A model generated the notes under the pieces. That model searched no databases. It saw only the letters and a program-made list of their open reading frames with translations, and was not told the DNA's origin. A program made the position numbers and the translations under genes. This document shows, one piece after another, positions 51,170-59,494 of a stretch of DNA of 64,000 bases; positions within the stretch are counted from its first letter, which is position 1; each line of letters starts with the position of its first letter. The stretch comes from UBA2779 sp965232165 (GTDB taxonomy: Bacteria > Spirochaetota > Spirochaetia > DSM-2461): contig CBDDOY010000002.1 in NCBI GenBank assembly GCA_965232165.1, positions 372,001 to 436,000 on the forward strand, read 5' to 3'.

Positions 51170-51814
51170 ATGTTTACCGGTCAAATCGAACAGCGGCTTG
51201 CTTCATTAAGGATCATTCCAGTTGTTACGATAGACGACCCCAGGAGCGCCCTCCCGCTGGGGAAGGCGCTCATTGACGGCGGATTGCCGGTGTGCGAGAT
51301 TACCTTCCGCACCGAGGCCGCCTTTGCGTCCATCAAAATGATTTCCGCCGAACTTCCTGAAATTCTTATCGGGGCCGGGACGGTTCTCACAGCGGAGCAG
51401 GCGGACAATGCCATCACGGCCGGAGCTGCTTTCATCGTCTCGCCAGGTTTCAATCCGCATGTCGTCGACTATTGCCTTGAGCGTGGCTATTGTGTTTTCC
51501 CAGGGGTGAATTCTCCGACACAAGTTGAAATGGGACTTGAGCGCGGACTTCGGACGCTGAAATTTTTTCCCGCTGAAATCTCAGGAGGGATTGCCATGCT
51601 TAAGGCTTTGGCCGCCCCATACGGCGATGTAAGATTCTTACCCACCGGCGGCATTGATGCCGCCAATGTCGCCCGGTACCTGGCCCTTCGGACCGTTATT
51701 GCCTGTGGAGGCAGTTGGATGGTGAAGCCGCCCCTCATCGCAGAGGGGCAGTTTGACCAAATTCGACGGCTGACGCATGAAGCCGTAGCGGCGGCTAGTG
51801 GTTTGCCCGCCTAG
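51170..51814 (+). CDS. eda: 2-dehydro-3-deoxy-phosphogluconate (KDPG) aldolase
   Basis: The 214-residue TIM-barrel protein has IPVVTIDDPRSALPLGKALI, VCEITFRTEAAFASI with the catalytic Glu, LIGAGTVLTAEQADNAITAG, FIVSPGFNPHVVDYC and LKFFPAEISGGIAMLKAL with the Schiff-base Lys, then VRFLPTGGIDAANVARYL. It splits KDPG into pyruvate and glyceraldehyde 3-phosphate and may also act on 4-hydroxy-2-oxoglutarate. ATG 51170 directly follows the rpsD stop, so the two are likely co-transcribed. An edd gene is not in the window. Confidence 0.93.
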   Translation: MFTGQIEQRLASLRIIPVVTIDDPRSALPLGKALIDGGLPVCEITFRTEAAFASIKMISAELPEILIGAGTVLTAEQADNAITAGAAFIVSPGFNPHVVDYCLERGYCVFPGVNSPTQVEMGLERGLRTLKFFPAEISGGIAMLKALAAPYGDVRFLPTGGIDAANVARYLALRTVIACGGSWMVKPPLIAEGQFDQIRRLTHEAVAAASGLPA

Positions 51815-52054
51815 TATCTCTCCTTTCAGGAAGCAGCCTATGCTTACGCGGCGGGAAACGGCGTAATAAGAAGACAGGGCTTGCAAACCTGGTGAACTTA
51901 CAGAAAGGTCGGGCCGATACGAAATTGTCCGCAAGGCCCATGACGGTTTCTCCTTCCTCTCATGCCTTAAGTGATGAGGAGGAAGGCCCTGACCATAATG
52001 AGCATGTCGGCGTATTAGATTCTGCGGTCATTTTTTTGTGATGGCATAAAAAAT

Positions 52055-52963
52055 TTATAGTGATTTGATCCCGGTAATAACCAAATTAAATTCTTCAATG
52101 ATGATTCCGGTGTATTTTTCGATACGGTTAATCATATAGCCGCGTAGTTCATGGAGATTGTCATTGAGCTGTCTGTTGCCGGGCACCTCCACCTCAACGC
52201 GGAATCGGTACACTCCATGGTGAGCGTCTATCCTGACCTTTTTGACGATGAGTTCCCCGTCAAATTCGTCTGCCAAATGGGCAATCATCTTGCCCATTGC
52301 CTGCTCACTGATACTCACATGCCCACGTTCTTCATCATGAAAGGCCGGGCGGACGACAGATTTCTCAAATACTTTGTGATCAGCCTTCTTCTTCCAACTG
52401 AACCCCCGTCCAATCTTGAAAAGGACCTTGATGGATTTTGATATGAGATGAGGATAGTCACGCTCCACTTGGATGGTCGGTACAGGGATGACATGCTTGC
52501 CCTCCTCATTTCGTGATCTCTGAGCCTTTTCTATGTCATTGGCTGTCGAGATTTCCTCTATCGAGATTATCTTAGATGGCGGCGGCAGTTTCAGCCTTTT
52601 GGCAGTACGTGTGGCCATGCGTTCCGAGGTTCCGATGAGGAGTATTTTCCTTATTTTCCTCGATTGTATGGCCTTGATGACTTCATGCTGATGAATGACA
52701 TCGTCAAAGAGAGCGGTTTTTATGGCACTCATGTATACTTTTTCGCGTTTTGCCGACTTCCCTGCGACAATGCTGTTCCTATGAATCAGAAGCCCGTCGT
52801 CGATAATGTATTCTATGCCGTATTTCTCGGCTATGAGCTTGGCACGGAAACTCTTACCGGTACCGCTGCTGCCCACAAGGGCGAAAACACGGGTTCTTCC
52901 TATAAGAGACTTCAGTTTTTCGCTTAATTTCGCCCTTCGACGGCCATTCCGCTCCATGTCCAC
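52055..52963 (-). CDS. P-loop ATPase fused to an Asp23/Gls24-like domain
   Basis: The 302-residue protein has Walker A (VGSSGTGKSFRAK) near residue 31 and an NTPase fold to about 190 (IDDGLLIHRNSIVAGKSAKR, KIRKILLIGTSERMATRTAK). The C-terminal third (VSISEQAMGKMIAHLADEFD, VRIDAHHGVYRFRVEVEVPG, YTGIIIEEFNLVITGI) resembles the Asp23/Gls24 alkaline-stress family. It is cytosolic, without signal peptide. A regulatory or envelope-stress role is possible but only by domain analogy. It is divergent from the membrane gene at 53067. An in-frame ATG at 52957 is an alternative start. Confidence 0.6.
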   Translation of the reverse strand: MDMERNGRRRAKLSEKLKSLIGRTRVFALVGSSGTGKSFRAKLIAEKYGIEYIIDDGLLIHRNSIVAGKSAKREKVYMSAIKTALFDDVIHQHEVIKAIQSRKIRKILLIGTSERMATRTAKRLKLPPPSKIISIEEISTANDIEKAQRSRNEEGKHVIPVPTIQVERDYPHLISKSIKVLFKIGRGFSWKKKADHKVFEKSVVRPAFHDEERGHVSISEQAMGKMIAHLADEFDGELIVKKVRIDAHHGVYRFRVEVEVPGNRQLNDNLHELRGYMINRIEKYTGIIIEEFNLVITGIKSL

Positions 52964-53066
52964 GCTCCATAAATATACAGCACATTACTTGACAAGGTCT
53001 TAGACTCCGGCAAGAATAGCGACTGTGTCTACTGCAATTCTTACCGCTTCCAAGAACAAGATTAAT

Positions 53067-54560
53067 ATGATTCAATACCCTCTGAACATTGTTGTCATCC
53101 TAATAATCATGGTTTCTGCCATAGCGGTCATAATTGGCGGACATACACGTGAAACCAGATACTGGCCGGAATGGTTTCTTCTGTTTGTCCCGCAAGATGC
53201 CGACGAGGCATCTGTCATTGAGGAATTGCGTTCATTTGGCATTGAAGATGTATTGGCTTCCTCCACGGCCGAGATCCATTATATGGCCATTCCTGAAATT
53301 GCGGCCATAAATGTCGATCAAATTGATGAACAGCTCCCTATAGGTGATCCTCGACGGGATTCCTTCATTCAGGATGCAGACAGACTCTTCAAGTCCGGTG
53401 AGAACACCCTCATCTATCTGCCGTCCGCTCGCGGAATCATGTCATATCGACGGATACTGAGACGCTCACAGGTATTTGATGGACTGAGGCTTCTCGATGA
53501 TATGCACAACGAGCGGCTCGCCGCCCTCGCACTTTTCATCCTCGCTATCGGAGGAATGATGATACTCCTTCCTGGGCCGTCTTTTTCCATCCTCCTCGCC
53601 TCACTGCCCTGGATGCCCCTGGCTTTTGTCGGAGGCTTTGCCTTTGTTTATTACATCCTCGCCTTATTCGTATTGGCAGCATGCCGATACTTCGACGGCC
53701 GGCTGTCGGCTGTGATAGCCTTGATAGGCAGCCTCATCGTTTTTTTCTTTGCCTGGAGATATTGGTCATTACGGAATTTTGTTCTTTTCATCATTACGGG
53801 GCTGGGCAGTGAAACCATATTCTTCGTCTTGCGGAACAAGATTTGGAAGGTCAGGAGTACGGGGTATCTGCGCCGGCTCTTGTCTCGCGAGGAACGGGGG
53901 GATCACAAACCCTTTGAACCTTTATCCCTTACTGGCAGGAAGCCCGATGCTGTAAAGGCCGTACCCTGGATATGCGTTGTCAAGAGCTGTACCGCTGTTG
54001 GATTAGTGTTGGCATTCTCCCTCATCCGCAACAGGCCGCATGATCCCGTACCGGCGGTGATTGAGCCAGTGGGAAGTTATGACTCAATGGCGGCGTTTCA
54101 CAAGCTCATGATGGTTGATAGAAGAGACAATCCCCCTCACGTTTCGGAGCTTCTCGCATCTTTTGCCTTTCAAGAAGGGTTTCTAAGCGGCGCTCAATAT
54201 GAATTGCCATTGCCTGGAACAGCATTGACACTGAATCGATACATTCCAGACGGAGATGCCGTCAGCAGGGTAGAGGTTGTTGCAGCCGCCTATGATTCGC
54301 ACTGGTATGAGTATACGGCGGGGAAGATTTTTGACAGGGGTGTCGGGCGGCTGTTCGCGCCTCTTGACGGACCTGCACCGGTTATCTATACGACACAGCC
54401 GGTTCATGAAGACGTATTACAGGGACCCTCCCGCCTCCAGTTAATCTTAGCAAGCCTAATCTTGCTCGCCGCTCTGCTGATAGGGCATGTCTCTGTCAGG
54501 CGAAGTGACAGGGCTGATCAGTTGTCCTTGCTTCTGTTTAAGAAGGGAGATGCCGCATGA
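53067..54560 (+). CDS. Multipass membrane protein preceding rnfC
   Basis: About 497 residues from ATG 53067; an upstream GTG (53025) is possible. There is one N-terminal membrane helix (NIVVILIIMVSAIAVIIGG), a soluble domain (about 30-160), a group of about five helices (ALALFILAIGGMMILLPGPS to FVLFIITGLGSETIFFVL), another helix near 320 and a last one at the C-terminus (LILASLILLAALLIGHVSV). Its stop overlaps the rnfC start (ATGA), so it is the first gene of the rnf operon. No family is recognised. It may assist assembly or anchoring of the Rnf complex. Confidence 0.6.
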   Translation: MIQYPLNIVVILIIMVSAIAVIIGGHTRETRYWPEWFLLFVPQDADEASVIEELRSFGIEDVLASSTAEIHYMAIPEIAAINVDQIDEQLPIGDPRRDSFIQDADRLFKSGENTLIYLPSARGIMSYRRILRRSQVFDGLRLLDDMHNERLAALALFILAIGGMMILLPGPSFSILLASLPWMPLAFVGGFAFVYYILALFVLAACRYFDGRLSAVIALIGSLIVFFFAWRYWSLRNFVLFIITGLGSETIFFVLRNKIWKVRSTGYLRRLLSREERGDHKPFEPLSLTGRKPDAVKAVPWICVVKSCTAVGLVLAFSLIRNRPHDPVPAVIEPVGSYDSMAAFHKLMMVDRRDNPPHVSELLASFAFQEGFLSGAQYELPLPGTALTLNRYIPDGDAVSRVEVVAAAYDSHWYEYTAGKIFDRGVGRLFAPLDGPAPVIYTTQPVHEDVLQGPSRLQLILASLILLAALLIGHVSVRRSDRADQLSLLLFKKGDAA

Positions 54561-55891
54561 AGAAGCTGATGACCTTTTCAAGAGGGGGCATACATCCCCG
54601 GAATATCATGATAGACACTTCGGGCAGCCCAATCAGAAATGCTCCATTGCCGGCCGGCGCCCTTGTCCCCTTTTCACAGCACATCGGTGTTCCGGCCAAA
54701 CCCCTGGTGTCTGTTGGAGAGCATGTAAACGAAACACAGCCTATTGGGGAGCCCATGGGGTTTATGTCTTCGTCGGTGCATTCGCCGATTCCTGGAGAGG
54801 TTAAGGAGTTCCGCACCATTTATTTGCCCAGCGGGGTTAAAACCGAGGCGGTGCTCATTGAACTCTCAGGGGAATTTATACGATCCGGCAAACAGATATC
54901 ACACAGGGATTGGGAGTCTTATTCCAAGGAAGAGATAATCGACATACTCAAACGCAATGGAGTCGTGGGGCAGGGGGGCGCCACCTTTCCCGCACATGTG
55001 AAATATACCATTCCCAAGGGGCGGAAGTTTGAGGTTTTCCTCGTCAATGCCGCCGAATGTGAGCCCTATCTCTCAGGGGATCATCGTTTAATGCTTGAGT
55101 GCTCCGATGACCTCATCGAGGGCATCAGAATAGCCAGGAAGGTACTGAGCCCTGAGAGGGTTATTGTGGGCATAGAGGCGAACAAGCACGATGCCATAGA
55201 ACTTCTGACCGAAGTCGGCAAGAAATACGATATTGAAGTCGTTGCGCTCAAGATGAAATATCCGCAAGGGGCCGAGAAGAACCTTATCGAAGCCGTTCTG
55301 GGACGCGAAGTTCCATCTGGGAAGCTGCCCATTGAGGTAGGGGTCATCAACTCTAATGTCGGCACTCTCGTCTCCATTTGCCAGGCTGTTCGAGACGATA
55401 GACCCGTGATAGACCGGGTTGTGACCGTATCCGGTGCGGCTGTGCGGAATCCTGGGAATCTCCTCGTCAGGATTGGAACACCTGTGCGTGACATCATAGA
55501 TGAGTGCGGCGGGTTTGTCGAAGAACCCTGTAAATTTATCAGCGGCGGCCCGATGATGGGTTTTGCGTTCGGTAACTTGGATACGCCGGTTACCAAGGGC
55601 ATGAGCGGTATACTTGCCCTCACCTCCCGAGAGGTGCATGAATTAGCTCAGACGGCCTGTCTGTCCTGCGGCAAATGCATCGAAGTTTGTCCCATGGGCT
55701 TGTCTCCGACGGTGATTTTTAAGAACATTGAATATGAACGGCTTGATGAAGCTGCAAAGGCCGGTCTCCATGATTGTGTGCTTTGCGGGGCATGCGCCTA
55801 TGTCTGTCCGGCGCATATTCCACTGGTTTCGGCCTTTCGTGCGGCCCGAAGCCGCCGCAGGCGATTGCTTTCCAGGATAAAAGGTCAGTAA
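54557..55891 (+). CDS. rnfC: Electron transport complex subunit RnfC
   Basis: The 444-residue protein has the N-terminal lipoyl-like barrel (GVPAKPLVSVGEHVNETQPI), an NADH/FMN-binding domain with NGVVGQGGATFPAHVKY and LVNAAECEPYLSGDHRLM, a SLBB-type segment (DIIDECGGFVEEPCKFISGG), and two 4Fe-4S motifs, CLSCGKCIEVCPMGLSP and CVLCGACAYVCPAHIPL. RnfC is the NADH-oxidising entry of the Rnf complex on the cytosolic face. The complex couples electron flow between ferredoxin and NAD to ion transport. Confidence 0.95.
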   Translation: MKKLMTFSRGGIHPRNIMIDTSGSPIRNAPLPAGALVPFSQHIGVPAKPLVSVGEHVNETQPIGEPMGFMSSSVHSPIPGEVKEFRTIYLPSGVKTEAVLIELSGEFIRSGKQISHRDWESYSKEEIIDILKRNGVVGQGGATFPAHVKYTIPKGRKFEVFLVNAAECEPYLSGDHRLMLECSDDLIEGIRIARKVLSPERVIVGIEANKHDAIELLTEVGKKYDIEVVALKMKYPQGAEKNLIEAVLGREVPSGKLPIEVGVINSNVGTLVSICQAVRDDRPVIDRVVTVSGAAVRNPGNLLVRIGTPVRDIIDECGGFVEEPCKFISGGPMMGFAFGNLDTPVTKGMSGILALTSREVHELAQTACLSCGKCIEVCPMGLSPTVIFKNIEYERLDEAAKAGLHDCVLCGACAYVCPAHIPLVSAFRAARSRRRRLLSRIKGQ

Positions 55892-56893
55892 ATGGATCTG
55901 AAAACATTGATTTCGAGTTCCCCGCAAATACATACAAGAGGGGGGACCCGATCTATCATGGCATGGGTGATTGTCGCGCTGCTGCCGGCCGGAATTTGGG
56001 GTGTCATCCTCTTCGGCCTGAAATCGGCAATAGTGGTGCTGGCATCCACCGGCGCCGCCGTGCTCACAGAGTTTGTGTTAAACCGTATCTTTCGCCGTGG
56101 CAATACACTAGGCGATTTGAGCGCGGTACTGACCGGCCTATTGATCGGTTATAATATGCCGCCTCAAGTTCCGCTCTTCATTCCCGTAGCCGCCTCGGTT
56201 TTCGCGATAGGAATAGTCAAGTGGAGTTTCGGCGGACTTGGCGCTAATTGGATGAATCCCGCCCTCGCCGGCCGTGTATTTGCCTTCTTCTCCTGGGGGG
56301 CATTGATGACAAAGTGGACGATGCCTCCAAAATTCGATGTCATCAGCGGGGCGACTCCGTTGAGCATTATCAAGGTGGCTCACCCCCCCCCTGTCGGCAT
56401 GGACAGTCCTATGGCGGTGGTGAATTCAACGGCCTATCCCCTTGACTATCTCGATCTCTTCCTCGGCAGAATGCCCGGTTCATTGGGCGAAGTATCGGCG
56501 CTTTTACTGATACTCGGGGGGCTGCTCCTTGTAGGGGTGCGCATCGTCAACTGGGAGATACCCTTTTCCTATATCGCATCCTTCGCATTGTTGATCTGGA
56601 TATTCGACGGCATTCAATACGGGAATGGTTTCTTTTCGGGAGATGTTCTGTTCCATCTTTTCACCGGCGGCCTGATGCTCGGGGCCTGGTTCATGGCGAG
56701 TGATTTGGTGACAACGCCCTTGGTGTGGAAGGGACGGCTTGTCTTCGGCATAGGCTGTGGTATCTTAACGTTTATTATCAGGAGCTATGGGAATCTGCCG
56801 GAGGGGGTGAGTCTGGCCATTATCTTCATGAACATACTCACGCCTCTTCTCGATAAATACATCGTACCCAAGCGGTATGGAATGGGCTCATGA
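55892..56893 (+). CDS. rnfD: Electron transport complex subunit RnfD
   Basis: The 333-residue membrane protein carries the covalent FMN site in DVISGATPLSIIK, near residue 150, and about ten helices of the NqrB/RnfD type, for example FVLNRIFRRGNTLGDLSAVL and GLGANWMNPALAGRVFAFF. It starts directly after the rnfC stop. A run of nine C (about 56383-56391) encodes HPPP just after the FMN site; the frame is open, but replication slippage there would inactivate the gene. Confidence 0.94.
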   Translation: MDLKTLISSSPQIHTRGGTRSIMAWVIVALLPAGIWGVILFGLKSAIVVLASTGAAVLTEFVLNRIFRRGNTLGDLSAVLTGLLIGYNMPPQVPLFIPVAASVFAIGIVKWSFGGLGANWMNPALAGRVFAFFSWGALMTKWTMPPKFDVISGATPLSIIKVAHPPPVGMDSPMAVVNSTAYPLDYLDLFLGRMPGSLGEVSALLLILGGLLLVGVRIVNWEIPFSYIASFALLIWIFDGIQYGNGFFSGDVLFHLFTGGLMLGAWFMASDLVTTPLVWKGRLVFGIGCGILTFIIRSYGNLPEGVSLAIIFMNILTPLLDKYIVPKRYGMGS

Positions 56894-57429
56894 ACGACTT
56901 GGCAAACAAATCCCTCAGACTGGGAGTCATTGGAGCCATAGCGGCCTTGCTGCTGGCAGTGGTTAATTCATTCACCTCCCCGGTTATAGCTAGATATCAC
57001 CAGGAGGAAGTACAGGCGGCCTTAAGGTCTCTCGCTGGGGACGGTTCGCCTGGAGCGCTGGAGGAAAATCCAGCGCCCAATGTGATGAAACGGTGGTCTA
57101 TCGAACCGGCTAAAGGGTGGATATTGGAAATTCAGGCCAAGGGATATGGGGGTGAAATGACTCTGTTAGCCTCTTACAACGCAGATGGGAGTCTCATTAC
57201 AGCGAAGCTGTTGAGTAACAACGAAACGGTGGGCTTCGGGAAAAAGGCCGAAGCTCCGGGATACATGGACATCTTTGCAGCGAAGGGCGCCGACAGTCCC
57301 GTTCCTTTGAGCAAAGCCGACCTTGGGGAGCATTCGGATGTGGTGTCCGGGGCTACTGTTACGTTTTTAGGGATATCAAAGGCGATTTTGATGGGTTCTA
57401 ACCTAGTGAAGCAATGGGAGCAGCCGTGA
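56890..57429 (+). CDS. rnfG: Electron transport complex subunit RnfG
   Basis: The 179-residue protein has one N-terminal membrane helix (LGVIGAIAALLLAVVNSFTS) and an FMN_bind domain with covalent FMN at the Thr of VVSGATVTFLGISKAI. YGGEMTLLASYNADGSLITA and NNETVGFGKKAE also fit. It overlaps rnfD by 4 bases and rnfE by 16. Confidence 0.93.
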   Translation: MNDLANKSLRLGVIGAIAALLLAVVNSFTSPVIARYHQEEVQAALRSLAGDGSPGALEENPAPNVMKRWSIEPAKGWILEIQAKGYGGEMTLLASYNADGSLITAKLLSNNETVGFGKKAEAPGYMDIFAAKGADSPVPLSKADLGEHSDVVSGATVTFLGISKAILMGSNLVKQWEQP

Positions 57430-58046
57430 AAGATTTGAAAAAGGGGATTCTCAGGGAAAACCCCATACTGATTATGGGATTGGGCTTATGTCCCTCTCTT
57501 GCGGTGTCCACAACGGTGAACAATGCGCTGGGCATGAGTGCGGCAACCTTCTTGGTTCTCCTGGGGTCCAATGTGGTTATCAGTGCTCTTCGAAAGCATA
57601 TTCCTGCTGAAATCCATATTCCGGCCTACATCGTGATCATTGCCGCCTTCGTCACCCTTATTGATATGACCCTCCAGGCATTTCTGCCGGTTTTATCTCA
57701 ATCACTCGGAATTTTCATTCCGCTTATCGTGGTGAATTGCATTATTTTGGGGAGGGCGGAAGCCTTCGCCGGCAAAAATTCTGTCGGCGCTTCCATCATC
57801 GATGCCGTCACCATGGGATTGGGGTTTGCCATCGGTCTAACCTCCATCGCCTTAGTGAGAGAGGTTCTCGGAGCGGGGACGATTACGCTGTTTCCCGAGG
57901 GCGGAGTCATGCGCATCCCCGGTTTAGCGGACAATCCGGCCCTCGTCTTCGTATTCCCGACCGGGGCATTGATTGTCGTCGGTTACTTGCAGGCGTTTTT
58001 CCGCTGGGCCGGAACGGCTTCCGCTAAATCTAAGGGGAGAGATTGA
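57414..58046 (+). CDS. rnfE: Electron transport complex subunit RnfE
   Basis: The 210-residue protein has six membrane helices of the RnfE/NqrD type. It starts with LKKGILRENPILIMGLGLCP, then LAVSTTVNNALGMSAATFLV, VVNCIILGRAEAFAGKNSVG with the conserved Cys region, and FVFPTGALIVVGYLQAFFRW at the end. The start overlaps the rnfG end by 16 bases. The subunit is part of the ion-translocating membrane core. Confidence 0.93.
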   Translation: MGAAVKDLKKGILRENPILIMGLGLCPSLAVSTTVNNALGMSAATFLVLLGSNVVISALRKHIPAEIHIPAYIVIIAAFVTLIDMTLQAFLPVLSQSLGIFIPLIVVNCIILGRAEAFAGKNSVGASIIDAVTMGLGFAIGLTSIALVREVLGAGTITLFPEGGVMRIPGLADNPALVFVFPTGALIVVGYLQAFFRWAGTASAKSKGRD

Positions 58047-58047
58047 A

Positions 58048-58641
58048 ATGACCTATGTCGGCATAATCATTACCTATGTTTTTGTCAGTAATCTTGTTTT
58101 GTCCCAGTTTCTCGGGCTATGTCCATTCGTCGGAGTATCGAATAAAACCGAAAATGCAGTGGGCATGGGATTCGCTGTTATCTTCGTTATGAGTACGGCG
58201 ACATTGATTACCTGGGCCTTCCAGCACTTTGTCCTACTTCCTCTGAATATCGTTTTCCTGCAAACAGCCATATTCATTCTTGTCATCGCATCCATCGTAC
58301 AGCTCGTGGAGATGGTGATAAGGAAAACCTCGCCGCCGCTTTATAAGGCTCTTGGAATTTATCTACCTCTTATCACAACGAATTGCGGAGTGCTGGGTAT
58401 TGCATTGATCAGTGTCAACGAGAAATACAATGCAATCGAGAGTTTCATTGCCGGTTTATCTGCGGGGATAGGATTCACCCTGGCTCTTTTCTTCATGTCC
58501 GCCATCCGCGAACGCCTAGACATGGAGCGGGTTCCAAAGCATTTGAGGGGCACACCCATTGCTTTCATTTCAGGAGGTCTGATGGCATTGGCCTTCCTGG
58601 CCTTTGACAGGGCGCTGCTGGCCAATATCATCGGAGGATAG
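58048..58641 (+). CDS. rnfA: Electron transport complex subunit RnfA
   Basis: The 197-residue membrane protein is homologous to RnfE, with the opposite topology: SNLVLSQFLGLCPFVGVSNK, TENAVGMGFAVIFVMSTATL, YLPLITTNCGVLGIALISVN with conserved Cys, and AIRERLDMERVPKHLRGTPI. AGGGGAGAG precedes ATG 58048. With RnfE it forms the membrane core that holds a 2Fe-2S cluster in related complexes. Confidence 0.94.
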   Translation: MTYVGIIITYVFVSNLVLSQFLGLCPFVGVSNKTENAVGMGFAVIFVMSTATLITWAFQHFVLLPLNIVFLQTAIFILVIASIVQLVEMVIRKTSPPLYKALGIYLPLITTNCGVLGIALISVNEKYNAIESFIAGLSAGIGFTLALFFMSAIRERLDMERVPKHLRGTPIAFISGGLMALAFLAFDRALLANIIGG

Positions 58642-58642
58642 C

Positions 58643-59449
58643 ATGGAGAATCTCCTGCGAATTCTTGGCGCCGTCATTTCCACATCGGTGTTTTCGGCCC
58701 TTCTTGGATTTGGGCTGGCGGTTGCATCCAGAAAATTTCGGGTCATACAAAGTGAAACCCTGGAAAAACTCATCTCCGTGTTACCAGGGCTGAATTGCGG
58801 TGTATGCGGCTACACCGGTTGTGTGGCTTATGCCGAAGCCCTAGACGAAGGCAAGGATTCTGATATCAAGAAATGCCGCCCAGGCAGCAATGAAGTTGTC
58901 GGCGCCATATCAAACATATTGGGAGTTAATACCGGCGGCACGGCCAGACGCATGGTTGCACGGCTCGCGTGTTCGGGAGGGAATGATGTGGCGATTCGGG
59001 AATTTCTGTACAGAGGTTATTCCGATTGTGAGGCAGTGAGGGTACACTTTGAAGGAGATAAGGGCTGTAAATATGGCTGCCTGGGACTCGGTTCCTGTGT
59101 GAAATCCTGCCCCGTCGATGCGATTGCCTACACGGGCAATGGACTCATAGAAGTCGATAAGACGTTGTGCATAGGATGTGAAATCTGTGTTACAGTATGC
59201 CCTGCCGGGGTCATGAAGATGATACCCGCCGATGCCGATTGGTTTGTCGCCTGCAATTCAAAGGACAAGGCAAAGGTAACCAAGTCGCTGTGCAGTGCGG
59301 GATGTATTGGCTGTAAGATTTGTGAGAGGAAGTTCCCCGATGCGGGCTTCACCGTGATAGACAATCTTTCGGCTCTGAGTTATAACACCGGCGGGAAGGA
59401 TCGAGAGGCGGCTGCTGGGGCCTGTCCTCCAAAATGCATCGTGAAATAA
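58643..59449 (+). CDS. rnfB: Electron transport complex subunit RnfB
   Basis: The 268-residue protein has an N-terminal membrane helix (ILGAVISTSVFSALLGFGLA), an Fe-S domain with LNCGVCGYTGCVAYAEAL, and ferredoxin motifs CKYGCLGLGSCVKSCPVDAI and CIGCEICVTVCPAGVM. A third motif, CIGCKICERKFPDAGF, lacks the fourth Cys (F instead), so one cluster may be missing or have another ligand. RnfB is the site of exchange with ferredoxin. ATG 58643 follows the rnfA stop by one base; GGAGG before it overlaps the end of rnfA. Confidence 0.94.
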   Translation: MENLLRILGAVISTSVFSALLGFGLAVASRKFRVIQSETLEKLISVLPGLNCGVCGYTGCVAYAEALDEGKDSDIKKCRPGSNEVVGAISNILGVNTGGTARRMVARLACSGGNDVAIREFLYRGYSDCEAVRVHFEGDKGCKYGCLGLGSCVKSCPVDAIAYTGNGLIEVDKTLCIGCEICVTVCPAGVMKMIPADADWFVACNSKDKAKVTKSLCSAGCIGCKICERKFPDAGFTVIDNLSALSYNTGGKDREAAAGACPPKCIVK

Positions 59450-59494
59450 AAATATAAGACTGCCGATGAGTTTTGTTTAGAAGGGAAGCAATCG

